This document shows, piece after piece, positions 24,410 to 33,699 of a DNA stretch of 63,699 nucleotides. The stretch lies in NCBI GenBank assembly GCA_035447605.1, contig DAOTHJ010000011.1, positions 1 through 63,699 on the forward strand, in the 5' to 3' direction. The position numbers were made by a program, and so were the translations under genes. Position 1 is the first letter of the stretch, and every line of letters begins with the position of its first letter. The DNA comes from UMGS1668 sp035447605 (lineage in GTDB: Bacteria; Bacillota; Clostridia; Oscillospirales; Ruminococcaceae). The notes beneath the pieces were generated by a model. The model made no database searches. It was not told where the DNA came from and saw only the letters and a list, made by a program, of their open reading frames with translations.

Positions 24410-27400
24410 GTGATCGGGATAACGACGGAGGACTCCTTCAGCCAAGGCATCCTTGCGCGCTATATGAATTTTTCCGATAATATTTCCACGGAAGCGGAGA
24501 TGCTGTATCTCCGGAATCAAGGACAGCCTGCGGAGGAGCCGGCCGAAGAGATCTACGAGACCAATATCCGGAACATCACAAACATCAACCAATATATGAC
24601 GGAAAACCCGGTGCTGCCGCTGCAGATCGATCTCAAATTTGTCGGAAAGCTCATCTCCGGCGCGGTGGAGAAGATCGCGGGCACCTATACGAGCACCGGC
24701 GCAATGATCGGGCATCCGGCCGTGCTCAAAACAGAGGGAAAGACCGTCGCCGTCGACGAAAGGGAGACGAAACGGCTTTCCGGCAAGCTTCGTTCCGCAG
24801 AAGGGGCGGAGCATCCGCTGACCGCGGCGCAGGCCGTGGCAAATACGAGGGAAAGAGCCTCGGAACCGCCGGTTCCCTATGCGACAGGCGCATTTTCCAG
24901 ATCTGAATTGACTTTTGAAAAAAGCGCTCCCGTCGGCCAAAAACAGGATACGGCCGCCGAGGAGAGGGAACAGATCACGGCGGAAAAGCTCCATGCGGAG
25001 CAGGAACGCCTCGTGCTCAGAGAGGCCGAAATCGCACAGGCCGCTTCTAATTTAAAAGAGCGCGAGACCGGTCTCCGCGAAGAGAGACGGGAGTTTGAAC
25101 ACGAACGGGAAGCTTTGCGGCAGCCGTCTGCCAAGGAGCCGATTTCCCGGGGAACCCCTATGGCGCCTCAGGCATCCGCCGAAAGCGCCGAACTTCAGCA
25201 TATCGAAAACAGGCAGGAAATTCTGACCAAAGAATTTCATGATTATATAGAGCAGACCGGGCGCGGCGAAACTGAACCGGACCGCCGCCCGGCAAAAGAG
25301 GCTCCGTCTGCGTCTGCGGCGGATCTCATCTATCCGGAGACCGCAGCCGCACACGGGCCGAATCAAAATTACTCAGGAAGTGAAAACGAATCCCAGAGCG
25401 GGGCAGACCTTCACAGGACGGAATTCCATAAAATTTCCGAAGGCGAATCCCCGGAGAAGAGCGATGCAAGCCCCAAGCAGACCGCATCCGCGTCGGCACC
25501 GGCGAATTTTGTCTATCCGGAGACGGCCCAGCAGATGCCGGGCCGGGATCTTTCGGGTGAAAGAGCCAAGGCGGGCCCGCGCAAAGAAGCCGGAACCCTA
25601 TTTACCGATAGAGGCGGCGCCGTCCGCGCGGAGACCATCTCTGCCGCGCGGAGGGGAGATTCTCTTGCGGGCGGGACCGTGAAGAGCGAAAACTTTTCCG
25701 AAGAAGGCGGATTCCGTCGGGAGCCGCGCCCTTCGGCACCCGCTCAGGATTTTGTTTTGCAGACCCCCGATCCATATAAACCTGTTGCTCAGGCCTCCGC
25801 CTTGCAGGAGCCTGCCGCACAGGAGCCTGCCGAGTACGAGCCTGCCGCCCGGGATTCCGCCTTGCAGGAGCCGGCCGCTCGGATGCCGGCAGCACCCGCG
25901 GAGCCGGTTTCCTTTGTCTATCCGGAGGCGGCGCACGAGGCGGATCAGGATTCCTCCCATCAAAATGTTGAATCCATAAACGGTACCGACATTCACCGCC
26001 AGGGGCCTGTTTTGCAGGCCTCTACCGAAAAAATTTCCAACGCACCGGCCTCCGCCCCGAATGAGGCTGCCGCACACGAACCTGCCGCGGCGGAATCCTC
26101 CGATCGTTCCGAACATTCCGATGTTTCCGGAAGCGAAGTTCCGGCGGAATATCGCACGTTCAGGCAGCCCGCTTCCGCTGCGGAGCCGGCGGATCTCATC
26201 TTGCCGGAGACGAAGGCACCGGAAGCGGAATCTAAAGAGCAGAGCGCACCGCTGAAAATCCGGTTTCCGGAAAAGGCGGCTCAAGGGGAAAGAAAGAGGC
26301 CGGAGCCGCATGAGCCTTCTCTGCGCGGCGAACCGGAACCCATTTTGAAGGCCAGGCGGCTGGAGCAGCAGAGCGAGCCCACCGAGCCTGTGATTGTCGC
26401 AAGGAGGGCGGGGGAAGAATTTACGCCCACAGATTTCGTCTATGGGCAGCGTACCCCGGAGGAGCCGGAAAACCGCTTACAGAATTCCGGGAGAAATCCG
26501 CTTCCGGAGAAAAACCTGCCCGAGAAATCCGCATCGGAACATCGCTTTGCGCAAAGACGGGATACGGATGCCGGGGAGAGGCCTTTCCCTTCCGCCGAAC
26601 GGACGAGGCTCGCGGAAAAAAATCCGGAGGCCCCACACGGCCCGCAGGCGGCCTACCAGAGACCGGCGCCGTTTGAGCCGGTTCGGATGGATTACGGCAC
26701 TTCAGATGAGAAAGACGAGCCGCGGTCCGGCGAAGAAAAGACGACTTTTTCCGCCCGAAAAACGCCGGAGTCCGGCCATAAAAACGAGAATCTCATTTCT
26801 CCGGAGACGGAGGAATTTGTCAGAACCGAGCCCTCGGTGGTTCGCAGGATGAATGCACCCGCGCCGGCGGAGACCGTGCTGCCCGAGGCGCAGGAGAAAT
26901 CCTCCGCAGAGGGCACGGCAAATCCGCCAAGACGGCCGTCCGCGCCACCGGATTCCGAACGGACTTCCATAGCGGCCGAGTCGGCGCATGTTTCGGCGGA
27001 CGGCTTGTCGCAAAGGATCGCCGCAAAATTCCGCCAGGTAACCATGGAACAGCGGTTTCGTCCCATTTTGACGGAGCGGCAGAGCGCCGATCCGGCTCTC
27101 GCGGGGCGGATCCGGGAGGCACAGAAAAGGAACGCTTCCGCGGAGAGACCTATTTCGGCCGAAAGAATATTGCAGGAGGCAGCGGTCCGTATTCCCGATG
27201 GAGAAGAAGCGAACCTTTCGGTGGAGAGCGGCCGGATGCGGCAACCGAAATATTCCGGCGCGCCGGAGATGGTGCTTGGGAATCAGGGCTTTTCCGCCGG
27301 CAGCATAGAGGATAGGATGGCCGCCGCCGGGATCGAGACCAGAACCCGGCCGAAGAAAAAGATCGTTTCCCGGACGGAGGAGCTGCACGAGCACACCGTC

Positions 27401-27571
27401 AACCGGGCGATCAACATGCCGTCCTCTTCTGACAAACCGCAGCCGGTTTTCCGCGCGGCGGCGGAAGAGGAACTGATGAACAGTACGAGCATCCGCAAGA
27501 TCGCGGATAAGGTCTATCAGGAGCTGGAATCCAGACTCCGTTCCGAAAAGATCAGGAGGGGGAACCTGTAA
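24410..27571 (+). CDS. Long disordered repeat protein in the tape-measure position
   Basis: 1053 residues from GTG 24410, behind GGGAGGTGAG. Only the ends look ordered: an N-terminal helix-rich segment (residues 1-90) and the C-terminal 35 residues (SIRKIADKVYQELESRLRSE). The middle is rich in Pro, Glu, Ala, Ser and Arg, with a predicted charged coil around residues 190-240. It carries scattered copies of a short motif: LIYPETA, FVYPETA, FVYPEAA, LILPETK, LISPETE, VLPEAQ. An EPAA-type repeat occurs near residues 465-500. The position between tube-type genes and the LysM baseplate gene is where a tape-measure or tube-associated protein is expected, but the composition is unlike helical phage tape measures. 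Function is unproven. Confidence 0.75.
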   Translation: MIGITTEDSFSQGILARYMNFSDNISTEAEMLYLRNQGQPAEEPAEEIYETNIRNITNINQYMTENPVLPLQIDLKFVGKLISGAVEKIAGTYTSTGAMIGHPAVLKTEGKTVAVDERETKRLSGKLRSAEGAEHPLTAAQAVANTRERASEPPVPYATGAFSRSELTFEKSAPVGQKQDTAAEEREQITAEKLHAEQERLVLREAEIAQAASNLKERETGLREERREFEHEREALRQPSAKEPISRGTPMAPQASAESAELQHIENRQEILTKEFHDYIEQTGRGETEPDRRPAKEAPSASAADLIYPETAAAHGPNQNYSGSENESQSGADLHRTEFHKISEGESPEKSDASPKQTASASAPANFVYPETAQQMPGRDLSGERAKAGPRKEAGTLFTDRGGAVRAETISAARRGDSLAGGTVKSENFSEEGGFRREPRPSAPAQDFVLQTPDPYKPVAQASALQEPAAQEPAEYEPAARDSALQEPAARMPAAPAEPVSFVYPEAAHEADQDSSHQNVESINGTDIHRQGPVLQASTEKISNAPASAPNEAAAHEPAAAESSDRSEHSDVSGSEVPAEYRTFRQPASAAEPADLILPETKAPEAESKEQSAPLKIRFPEKAAQGERKRPEPHEPSLRGEPEPILKARRLEQQSEPTEPVIVARRAGEEFTPTDFVYGQRTPEEPENRLQNSGRNPLPEKNLPEKSASEHRFAQRRDTDAGERPFPSAERTRLAEKNPEAPHGPQAAYQRPAPFEPVRMDYGTSDEKDEPRSGEEKTTFSARKTPESGHKNENLISPETEEFVRTEPSVVRRMNAPAPAETVLPEAQEKSSAEGTANPPRRPSAPPDSERTSIAAESAHVSADGLSQRIAAKFRQVTMEQRFRPILTERQSADPALAGRIREAQKRNASAERPISAERILQEAAVRIPDGEEANLSVESGRMRQPKYSGAPEMVLGNQGFSAGSIEDRMAAAGIETRTRPKKKIVSRTEELHEHTVNRAINMPSSSDKPQPVFRAAAEEELMNSTSIRKIADKVYQELESRLRSEKIRRGNL

Positions 27572-28387
27572 ATGGGAAAGCTCAAGGAAGGCTTTGCGAA
27601 GGCCAAAAGCGCAGTCTCCGAATCGATTTTCGGCCCGAAGCTCGAAAAGGCAAAGATTTTTCTGATGGATGAGGACCTCACGGTAACCGGAGGCCCGATC
27701 GTCGTGCAGTTTAATCCTTCCGAATATCATCTTTCGAGGGGGATGCGGACGAAAGAGCACCCCGGCATCGGCAAGGACGAGGAACAGAAGAACGTCCGTC
27801 CGGTCGCGGGCGGAAAGACCAACTTCTCCGTCGCTCTCTATTTCGATCTCGAAAAGGATTACGATACCATCAGCCTTAATACGCTGCGCTATTCCCTGAC
27901 CGGCCCGGCGATCGGCGCCTATCCGGGCAAAGCAGGTACGCTGAGCAGAATGGGCGCCCCGGATGCAAATAAGGATCCGGAGATGGTCATCAGCAATATC
28001 ATGGCTCTGACGAAATTCGAGCCGAATGCGCACAACCCGGAGCGCGTCGAGTTTATTTGGGGCACGCTGGATTTCATCGGCGTGGTGGAGAACTGCGGCG
28101 CGGAATACACGATGTTTAAGCCCAACGGCAACCCCCTGCGCGTCAAGATCGACCTCACGATCGCCGGCGAGGAGGCCCAGATTATCAACGGCATCAAGCA
28201 GCTGCCATTTTCCTCCCCGAACCGTACCAAGGAGCGTACGCTCCTCGAGGGGGATCAGCTCTGGATGCTCGCGGATCGGGAATATAACGATCCCGCCATG
28301 TGGAAGGTGATCGCCGAGTCGAACGACGTGCTCAATCCGAGAAAACTCGGCAGCACCAAGAACTATATTGTGCCTTCCATTAAATAA
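27572..28387 (+). CDS. LysM-containing baseplate protein (Afp7/Pvc7-like)
   Basis: 271 residues, ATG immediately after the previous stop. Residues about 20-210 include LEKAKIFLMDEDLTVTGGPI and VVQFNPSEYHLSRG, the signature of CIS tube-to-baseplate adaptor proteins. The end is a LysM-like domain: GDQLWMLADREYNDPAMWKV, then IAESNDVLNPRKL and YIVPSIK. In CIS particles this protein clamps the tube to the spike hub, equivalent to phage gp53 or gpX. The gene leads the baseplate block. Confidence 0.9.
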   Translation: MGKLKEGFAKAKSAVSESIFGPKLEKAKIFLMDEDLTVTGGPIVVQFNPSEYHLSRGMRTKEHPGIGKDEEQKNVRPVAGGKTNFSVALYFDLEKDYDTISLNTLRYSLTGPAIGAYPGKAGTLSRMGAPDANKDPEMVISNIMALTKFEPNAHNPERVEFIWGTLDFIGVVENCGAEYTMFKPNGNPLRVKIDLTIAGEEAQIINGIKQLPFSSPNRTKERTLLEGDQLWMLADREYNDPAMWKVIAESNDVLNPRKLGSTKNYIVPSIK

Positions 28388-28412
28388 AAAGAAGTCCGTG
28401 GAAAGAAGGTGA

Positions 28413-29522
28413 ATGCCCGTGAGCCTGATGACCTCCAGCACAACGGTTGACGCTCTTAGAAAAAAATATCACAGTTTCAATGCGCCGACCGTGGAAATCA
28501 AGATCGGCGGCACCGACATCATCACCAAGAAAAATGCCGTCGTCACGGATCTCTGTATAGAACTGACGGCCGGGTACGAGGCTTCCGGCGCAAGCTTCAA
28601 CGTGATTCAGCAGTACGATTTCGAGCAGTCAGAGTTTAAAAACGACGGCCCCGCCTCAAGCCTTGAGGTCGGCGCAAAGGTCGAAATTTCCATCGGCTAC
28701 ATCGCGCTGGAAACCGTTTTCAGCGGTCTGATTTCCGAAGTTATGCTGCGCTTCGATATGGACGAGGAACCCATGATTCACGTCGAATGCGTGGATGCGA
28801 AGATCGAAATGATGAAAAATCAGCGCATTGAGGTGCGGTCGGAAACGGACGCCGCGGCGCTGATAAACGCCTTGCTCGGGGTTTCTCCGGTCTCCGGCTA
28901 TCTCAGCTCCAAGGACGTCAGCGTGACCAAACAGGTCAAGATTCCGCTCCGCATGAATCAGGAGACGGATTACGACTACCTCGTCAAGCTGGCAAAATAC
29001 CTTGGCTGCGAATTTTTCATCGTGGCCGGAACCGTCTATTTCAGAGATCCGCCGTCCTCCGCGTCGACCATCATGACCGTCAACATGCAGGATGAGATCC
29101 TTCTGTCGGCGGGCTTCGTGATGAGCGGTGCCCAGTTGGTGGAGACGGTCAGTGTTCTGGGTATCGATCCCGCCAAAGACGAGATGATTACGGGCAAGGC
29201 CAAAACTTCCGGGAAATATTCCGCGGCAAGCGGCGGCAAGCAGATGATCGGCGGCTCCATCAAATCCTTCGTCGATCCGTATGCCAAGACGGTGTCGGAT
29301 CTGAACGAACGGGCCAAGACGCTGCTTGCGGAGTTTAACGGCGGCTTCGGCAGACTGGAGATGTCCTTACAGGGAATTCCGGAGCTTGTTCCCGGCCGCA
29401 GCATCACGCTCGATGGCTTTTCGGCCAACATGAATAAAACGTTTTATATCACAAAGGTGGCCCACAGACTGGATGAAGAGGGCTTCGTCACCAATTTGGA
29501 AGCGAGGTTAGATAGCCTATGA
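28413..29522 (+). CDS. Baseplate hub protein (gpD / VgrG N-terminal-like)
   Basis: 369 residues. FNVIQQYDFEQSEF, GAKVEISIGYIALETVFSG, MLRFDMDEEPMIHVECVDAK and MMKNQRIEV match phage late-control gene D proteins (T4 gp27 fold), which form the trimeric hub holding the spike. The C-terminal FITKVAHRLDEEG-like part (FYITKVAHRLDEEGFVTNLE) fits the second hub barrel. Start is either ATG 28413 or GTG 28419; the AAAGAAGG site suits the GTG slightly better. The stop overlaps the next ATG by 4 nt. Together with the next gene it corresponds to a split Afp8/VgrG. Confidence 0.9.
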   Translation: MPVSLMTSSTTVDALRKKYHSFNAPTVEIKIGGTDIITKKNAVVTDLCIELTAGYEASGASFNVIQQYDFEQSEFKNDGPASSLEVGAKVEISIGYIALETVFSGLISEVMLRFDMDEEPMIHVECVDAKIEMMKNQRIEVRSETDAAALINALLGVSPVSGYLSSKDVSVTKQVKIPLRMNQETDYDYLVKLAKYLGCEFFIVAGTVYFRDPPSSASTIMTVNMQDEILLSAGFVMSGAQLVETVSVLGIDPAKDEMITGKAKTSGKYSAASGGKQMIGGSIKSFVDPYAKTVSDLNERAKTLLAEFNGGFGRLEMSLQGIPELVPGRSITLDGFSANMNKTFYITKVAHRLDEEGFVTNLEARLDSL

Positions 29523-30301
29523 ACGAGATTGCGGATCTTTTGAGCAACAATTCCGTCGGCAATTCCTTCTTTTCCGGTCTCGGCACGCTTTTAATCGCCA
29601 AGGTCAAGGATAACTCCAAGGGAGATGTGAAAGGCACCGTCGATATCACGCTTCTCTCCTATGACAGTGCCGGAAAGGATATTGAAGCGGTGCCGATCCT
29701 GCGCCCCTATGCGGGAAAGGACTACGGTTTTTATTACCAGCCGGAGAAGGACGACATCGTTCTGGTCGGTTTTATCGGCAACAACATGCAGAAGCCGGTC
29801 ATTCTGGGGTGCCTATATCCCGCCGACGCCGGCTTCGTCAACGAGAGTTTCATCAAAGAAAACACCAAACGCCATTACAAATTCAAACAGGGCTTTGAAT
29901 ATACGGAAACCGACGAGTCCAATAAACAGGGCCTGACGGTTGCTTCCCCCAAAGGGCTGACGGAGATCATCGAGGATGAGAACGAAACCATCACCCTCAA
30001 GGATAAAAACGGCAAGAATCTTCTCAAGATCGACAGCAAGAACGGTGCTGTCGAGCTGACGGCGGATAAAAAGATCACCCTGAAAGCGGGCTCCTGCACC
30101 ATCACGATGGACGGGCAGGGCGGCAAGGTGGAGATCAAGGCGGATAAGATCAGCCTGGCGGCCAACCAGCAGGTCGACGTCAAAGGCAACACCGCCGTCA
30201 ACCTGAGCGGTACGCAGGCGAAGCTCGAAGGGCAGAGCATGGTGGAAGTGAAATCTGGCGCCATGGTTCAGGTGAGCGGCAGCTTAATCAAGCTCGGATA
30301 A
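29519..30301 (+). CDS. Spike protein (gp5/gpV-like OB fold plus beta-helix)
   Basis: 260 residues translated from an overlapping ATGA. Residues about 20-105 form the OB domain (KGTVDITLLSYDSAGKDIEA, RPYAGKDYGFYYQPEKDDIV, VGFIGNNMQKPVILGCLYP). The C-terminal half is a regular array of short beta strands (GKNLLKIDSKNGAVELTADK, KITLKAGSC, VDVKGNTAVNLSG), which is the needle-like beta-helix. It should form the trimeric spike on the gpD-like hub, tipped by the DUF4280 protein from 20547-20930. No lysozyme domain is present. Confidence 0.92.
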   Translation: MNEIADLLSNNSVGNSFFSGLGTLLIAKVKDNSKGDVKGTVDITLLSYDSAGKDIEAVPILRPYAGKDYGFYYQPEKDDIVLVGFIGNNMQKPVILGCLYPADAGFVNESFIKENTKRHYKFKQGFEYTETDESNKQGLTVASPKGLTEIIEDENETITLKDKNGKNLLKIDSKNGAVELTADKKITLKAGSCTITMDGQGGKVEIKADKISLAANQQVDVKGNTAVNLSGTQAKLEGQSMVEVKSGAMVQVSGSLIKLG

Positions 30302-30341
30302 ACCCGGGAACGGGATACGTTGGGAAAGCGGGTGAAACAAG

Positions 30342-30755
30342 ATGGCAGATACGCGGGATTTTCTCGGCAAAGGCTTTGCTTTTCCGCCAAGCGTGGATAA
30401 AGCGACCGGCCGCTTCCGGATGAGCAAAGAAGAGGAGGACATCAGACAGTCCATCTACCTCATCCTGATGACGCGCAAGGGCGAGCGTGCGATGGAGCCG
30501 GAATTCGGTTCCTCCGTCCATAAATATATCTATGAGCTGCCCGACGACGCATTCTTTCATCTGGTCCGGAACGAGGTGATCGACGCGCTGACCAAGTGGG
30601 AACCGCGCATCACCGACATCGTGCTCGACATCGATTCCTCCGGCATTATCGAAGGAAAAGTGATCTTCCATATCAGCTACACGGTCCGCTCGACCAACAA
30701 CCCCAACAACCTGGTATTCCCATACTATCTCTACGAAGGCGTAGGCATCGAGTAA
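30342..30755 (+). CDS. gp25-like baseplate wedge protein
   Basis: 137 residues. LGKGFAFPPSVDKATGRF, then EEEDIRQSIYLILMTRKGER and AMEPEFGSSVHKYIYELPDD are the typical gp25 / GPW family sequence, including the GER-x-M-x-P-x-FG element. The family connects the sheath to the baseplate and starts sheath polymerisation. It follows the spike gene by 40 nt and precedes the gpJ-like genes, the standard CIS order (Afp9 class). Confidence 0.94.
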   Translation: MADTRDFLGKGFAFPPSVDKATGRFRMSKEEEDIRQSIYLILMTRKGERAMEPEFGSSVHKYIYELPDDAFFHLVRNEVIDALTKWEPRITDIVLDIDSSGIIEGKVIFHISYTVRSTNNPNNLVFPYYLYEGVGIE

Positions 30756-30776
30756 GGCACGGAGGAGGGAAAGGCT

Positions 30777-33668
30777 TTGTATGACAATTATGGGAACCAC
30801 GGGGAGCTGAAGGCTCTTTCCGGCTCCTATGTGCCGGAGTGGCACTTCACGGAAATCAGCCCAGATCCCGGCTCCGTGCTCGCCATGCTCATCGACGACA
30901 TGCGCGGCGAGAGCATCAAGCGCTACGGGGAGATCTTTCATAAACATAAGATCCAGTACCTCAACCTCTTCGACCGTCTGAAGGAGGAACCGGTGGAATC
31001 CGCAAAGAGCTATGTGCGGTTCGATCCGGTCGGGGGCTTTGACGAGCCGGTCTTTGTGCCGAAAGGTACCCGCCTGACCGCGCGGCCGGCCGGCGGCGAT
31101 CAGGAGATGGTCTACGAGACCACCCATGCGATCACCACGACCTCCGCCGAGCTCAAGGCTTTGTATTCGGTCGAAAAGGAAACCGACACCATTCTCCGCG
31201 TCTTCGGCGAAGCGGACGGCGCCGTACCGGAAGAGGCCGTCTTTACGGCTTTCGGCCTTGACGGCGAAAACTGTGCCGGTCATCGGCTGTGTTTTCTCTT
31301 TTCCAACGCCTTTGATCTTCTGGATCATTTTGAAATCGGCCTGCGCCTCACACCGGCCGACGAACAGAATGCCGAAGCCTTCCGCGAGCTGATGGCCGGA
31401 GGAGACGTCGCCTTTTCCTTCTTGGAGCCGGACGACGCCGACCCGGATCATCCGCGGAAACGGCCGTTCGACGGGGTTCGCTATGAGAAGGGCATCGTCT
31501 ATCTGCGGATGGAGAGCTTCCAGCCGCAGAAAATCTCCCTCGGCGGGATGGAATGCTATGCGGTCGTCGCGGATTCCAAAGTTCTCTCCGGCGTGCAGAT
31601 CTGCGGCGCGGCGTTGCAGTTCGGGCAGGAGGGGTTTGCGCCGGAGGAAGTGCTCAGCAGCGGCATCGCCCAAAATATCGAGCAGTTTCATCCTTTCGGC
31701 AGCCCGCCGGAGCTCTTTGCCGCCTGCGAATTCGAGTGCCCGCGGGTGCTGGCCAGAAAAGGCGCCGACGTCTCGATGAAATTCCGACTCGGTTTCGATC
31801 TTCTGGAGCGTAGAGTTCCGGAGATCGAAGAAAAAACCGACTATAAGATCGTCATGAAAAAAGAGCGCGAGATCCCGAAGGCCAAAATTCCGGAGGTCTG
31901 GCCGGACTATGTGCTCATCGAATATCTTTCCGACGGAAATGCGTGGAAGCGCCTGCTCCGCGACGAAAATTCCACGCTGATTTTCAACGGCGGCCAGCAG
32001 GGGGATCTTGAGCTGCATTTTATCTGCCCGGACGACATCAAGAATTACGAGGCCGGCCAGTGCAGGCTGCGCTTCCGCCTGATGAAAGCGGAAGGCCTTT
32101 ACAACATCCCGAGCAACCTGCATGTCCCCGTCATCAGCGGCGTGCATTTTGCCTATTCCTATCTGGAGCATCCGCTGCTCCCGGATACCGTCTACACGGA
32201 GAACAACTTCGTCCATGCCGACATCACCGCGAATCTCCGCCGCGGCATCCCGTCGCCTCTTTTCTATAATAACGAAACCGCCGGGCGCGCCATGTATTTC
32301 GGCTTCGACGGTTCGATCGAGGGCAGCCCGCTGAGCCTGTATTTCGAGATGGAGAACAATCAGGACGTTCCGCTCGACTACGCCGTGGAATATCTGTCGC
32401 CGGAGGGCTTTGTTCCGGCGCAGACCGTCGACCACACCTGCGGCATGCTCTATTCCGGCGCCATGCTGATCCTTGTTCCGTCGGATGCGGCAAAGAAGAG
32501 GTTCTTTGATTTCGACGGCTGGTGGCTGCGCATCGTCAGCAGGGAAAAGAACCCGGATCCGGAGTCGCTTCCGACCATAAGGGGGATTTTCCGCAACCTT
32601 GCGAAGGTCGAGAACGTCCATACGCTCGAAGAGATTTACTTTGTCGACAACACGAGCGGGGAGGTCATTCTCAACCTCTCCCAGAAAAATCTGATCAGCG
32701 CCAAGGTCTACGTCAACGAGGAGAACAACGACCCGGTAAACGACGAAAACTGGGTGCTCTGGGAAAAGCGGACGCATTTTACCCAGCAGGGCCGGTGCTA
32801 CAACCTTGACCCGGCAAACGGCACTGTGACCTTCGAGAAGGGGTGCTTTGCCTCCTATCCGCTGATGCAGCGCTATGCGGCCGTCAAGGTGCGCTTTCAG
32901 AGCTACCAAGGTTCCGCCGCCAACGTGCCGGAGGATACGATCACGTCGCCGGCCTCCGCGCTGACGAATATCGCCTCCGTCACCAACCCGATTCCGGCCT
33001 ACGGCGGTTACGACGGCTACAACGAGGAGACCTCCGCAAAGGCGATCTCCAACATCCTCCGCACGAGGAACCGCGCCGTCTCCGAGCGGGACTATTTCGA
33101 CCTGATTTCGCAGGTCTCGAGCGGCGTCAGCCAGATTAAATGCGTCTCCGGCGTCGACCGGATGGGCGAGCCGGCGGAGGATGTCATCACGGTGGCTCTG
33201 CTGATCAACGAATTTGAAAAGGGCAGCCGGATTTTTTCCGCCATCAAGGATACGGTACACGAGAAGCTGACCGCCGCGAGCAATATGGTGCCTCTCGGCA
33301 AGACACTGGTGCTTTGCCAGCCGCATTTCATCCCGTGTTCGGTCCGCGTCTGGCTCAATGCCGGCGATATGGACAACGTCTATGAGCTCCAGCGCCGCAC
33401 CGAAGAGGACATCGGCCGTTTCCTCGATCCGCTGAAGGGCGGCTTCGACGGCAAGGGCTGGAAGATCGGCGTTCTGCCGACCACGCGCCAGCTGCTCGCC
33501 TTCCTCAAGATGGAGCGTCCCGGCATTTCCGTCGAGCATATCGCCATGTCGGCAAAAGTCGGCTCGCGGGAATACTCCGTCGACGACGACGTCTACCGTC
33601 AGATCACCAATCCGTTCGTCATGGCGATCGGCGGAAAACATATCATCTACGTCAACATTCCCGGGTAA
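30777..33668 (+). CDS. Baseplate J-like wedge protein 1 (Afp11 class)
   Basis: 963 residues from TTG 30777, 6 nt after GGAGGAGGGA. The N-terminus has the wedge-type sequence PDPGSVLAMLIDDMRGESIK and a PKGTRL element at about residues 97-102. The C-terminal third contains YNEETSAKAISNILRTRNRA, VSERDYFDLISQVS and KLTAASNMVPLGKTL, characteristic of gpJ/gp6-type wedge proteins. The long central part is beta-rich and larger than in phage homologues, as usual in CIS. It should form the baseplate wedge with the next two products. Confidence 0.88.
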   Translation: MYDNYGNHGELKALSGSYVPEWHFTEISPDPGSVLAMLIDDMRGESIKRYGEIFHKHKIQYLNLFDRLKEEPVESAKSYVRFDPVGGFDEPVFVPKGTRLTARPAGGDQEMVYETTHAITTTSAELKALYSVEKETDTILRVFGEADGAVPEEAVFTAFGLDGENCAGHRLCFLFSNAFDLLDHFEIGLRLTPADEQNAEAFRELMAGGDVAFSFLEPDDADPDHPRKRPFDGVRYEKGIVYLRMESFQPQKISLGGMECYAVVADSKVLSGVQICGAALQFGQEGFAPEEVLSSGIAQNIEQFHPFGSPPELFAACEFECPRVLARKGADVSMKFRLGFDLLERRVPEIEEKTDYKIVMKKEREIPKAKIPEVWPDYVLIEYLSDGNAWKRLLRDENSTLIFNGGQQGDLELHFICPDDIKNYEAGQCRLRFRLMKAEGLYNIPSNLHVPVISGVHFAYSYLEHPLLPDTVYTENNFVHADITANLRRGIPSPLFYNNETAGRAMYFGFDGSIEGSPLSLYFEMENNQDVPLDYAVEYLSPEGFVPAQTVDHTCGMLYSGAMLILVPSDAAKKRFFDFDGWWLRIVSREKNPDPESLPTIRGIFRNLAKVENVHTLEEIYFVDNTSGEVILNLSQKNLISAKVYVNEENNDPVNDENWVLWEKRTHFTQQGRCYNLDPANGTVTFEKGCFASYPLMQRYAAVKVRFQSYQGSAANVPEDTITSPASALTNIASVTNPIPAYGGYDGYNEETSAKAISNILRTRNRAVSERDYFDLISQVSSGVSQIKCVSGVDRMGEPAEDVITVALLINEFEKGSRIFSAIKDTVHEKLTAASNMVPLGKTLVLCQPHFIPCSVRVWLNAGDMDNVYELQRRTEEDIGRFLDPLKGGFDGKGWKIGVLPTTRQLLAFLKMERPGISVEHIAMSAKVGSREYSVDDDVYRQITNPFVMAIGGKHIIYVNIPG

Positions 33669-33699
33669 GATAAAAGCGTTTTGAAAGGCGGTGCAAGCC

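Noticed and set aside
30288..33641. A 1117-codon minus-strand open frame across the baseplate J gene
   Set aside because: It lies wholly over a gene with recognisable gpJ motifs and gives no sensible protein. The same holds for minus-strand frames at 13877-16210, 20899-22590 and 26702-28441.
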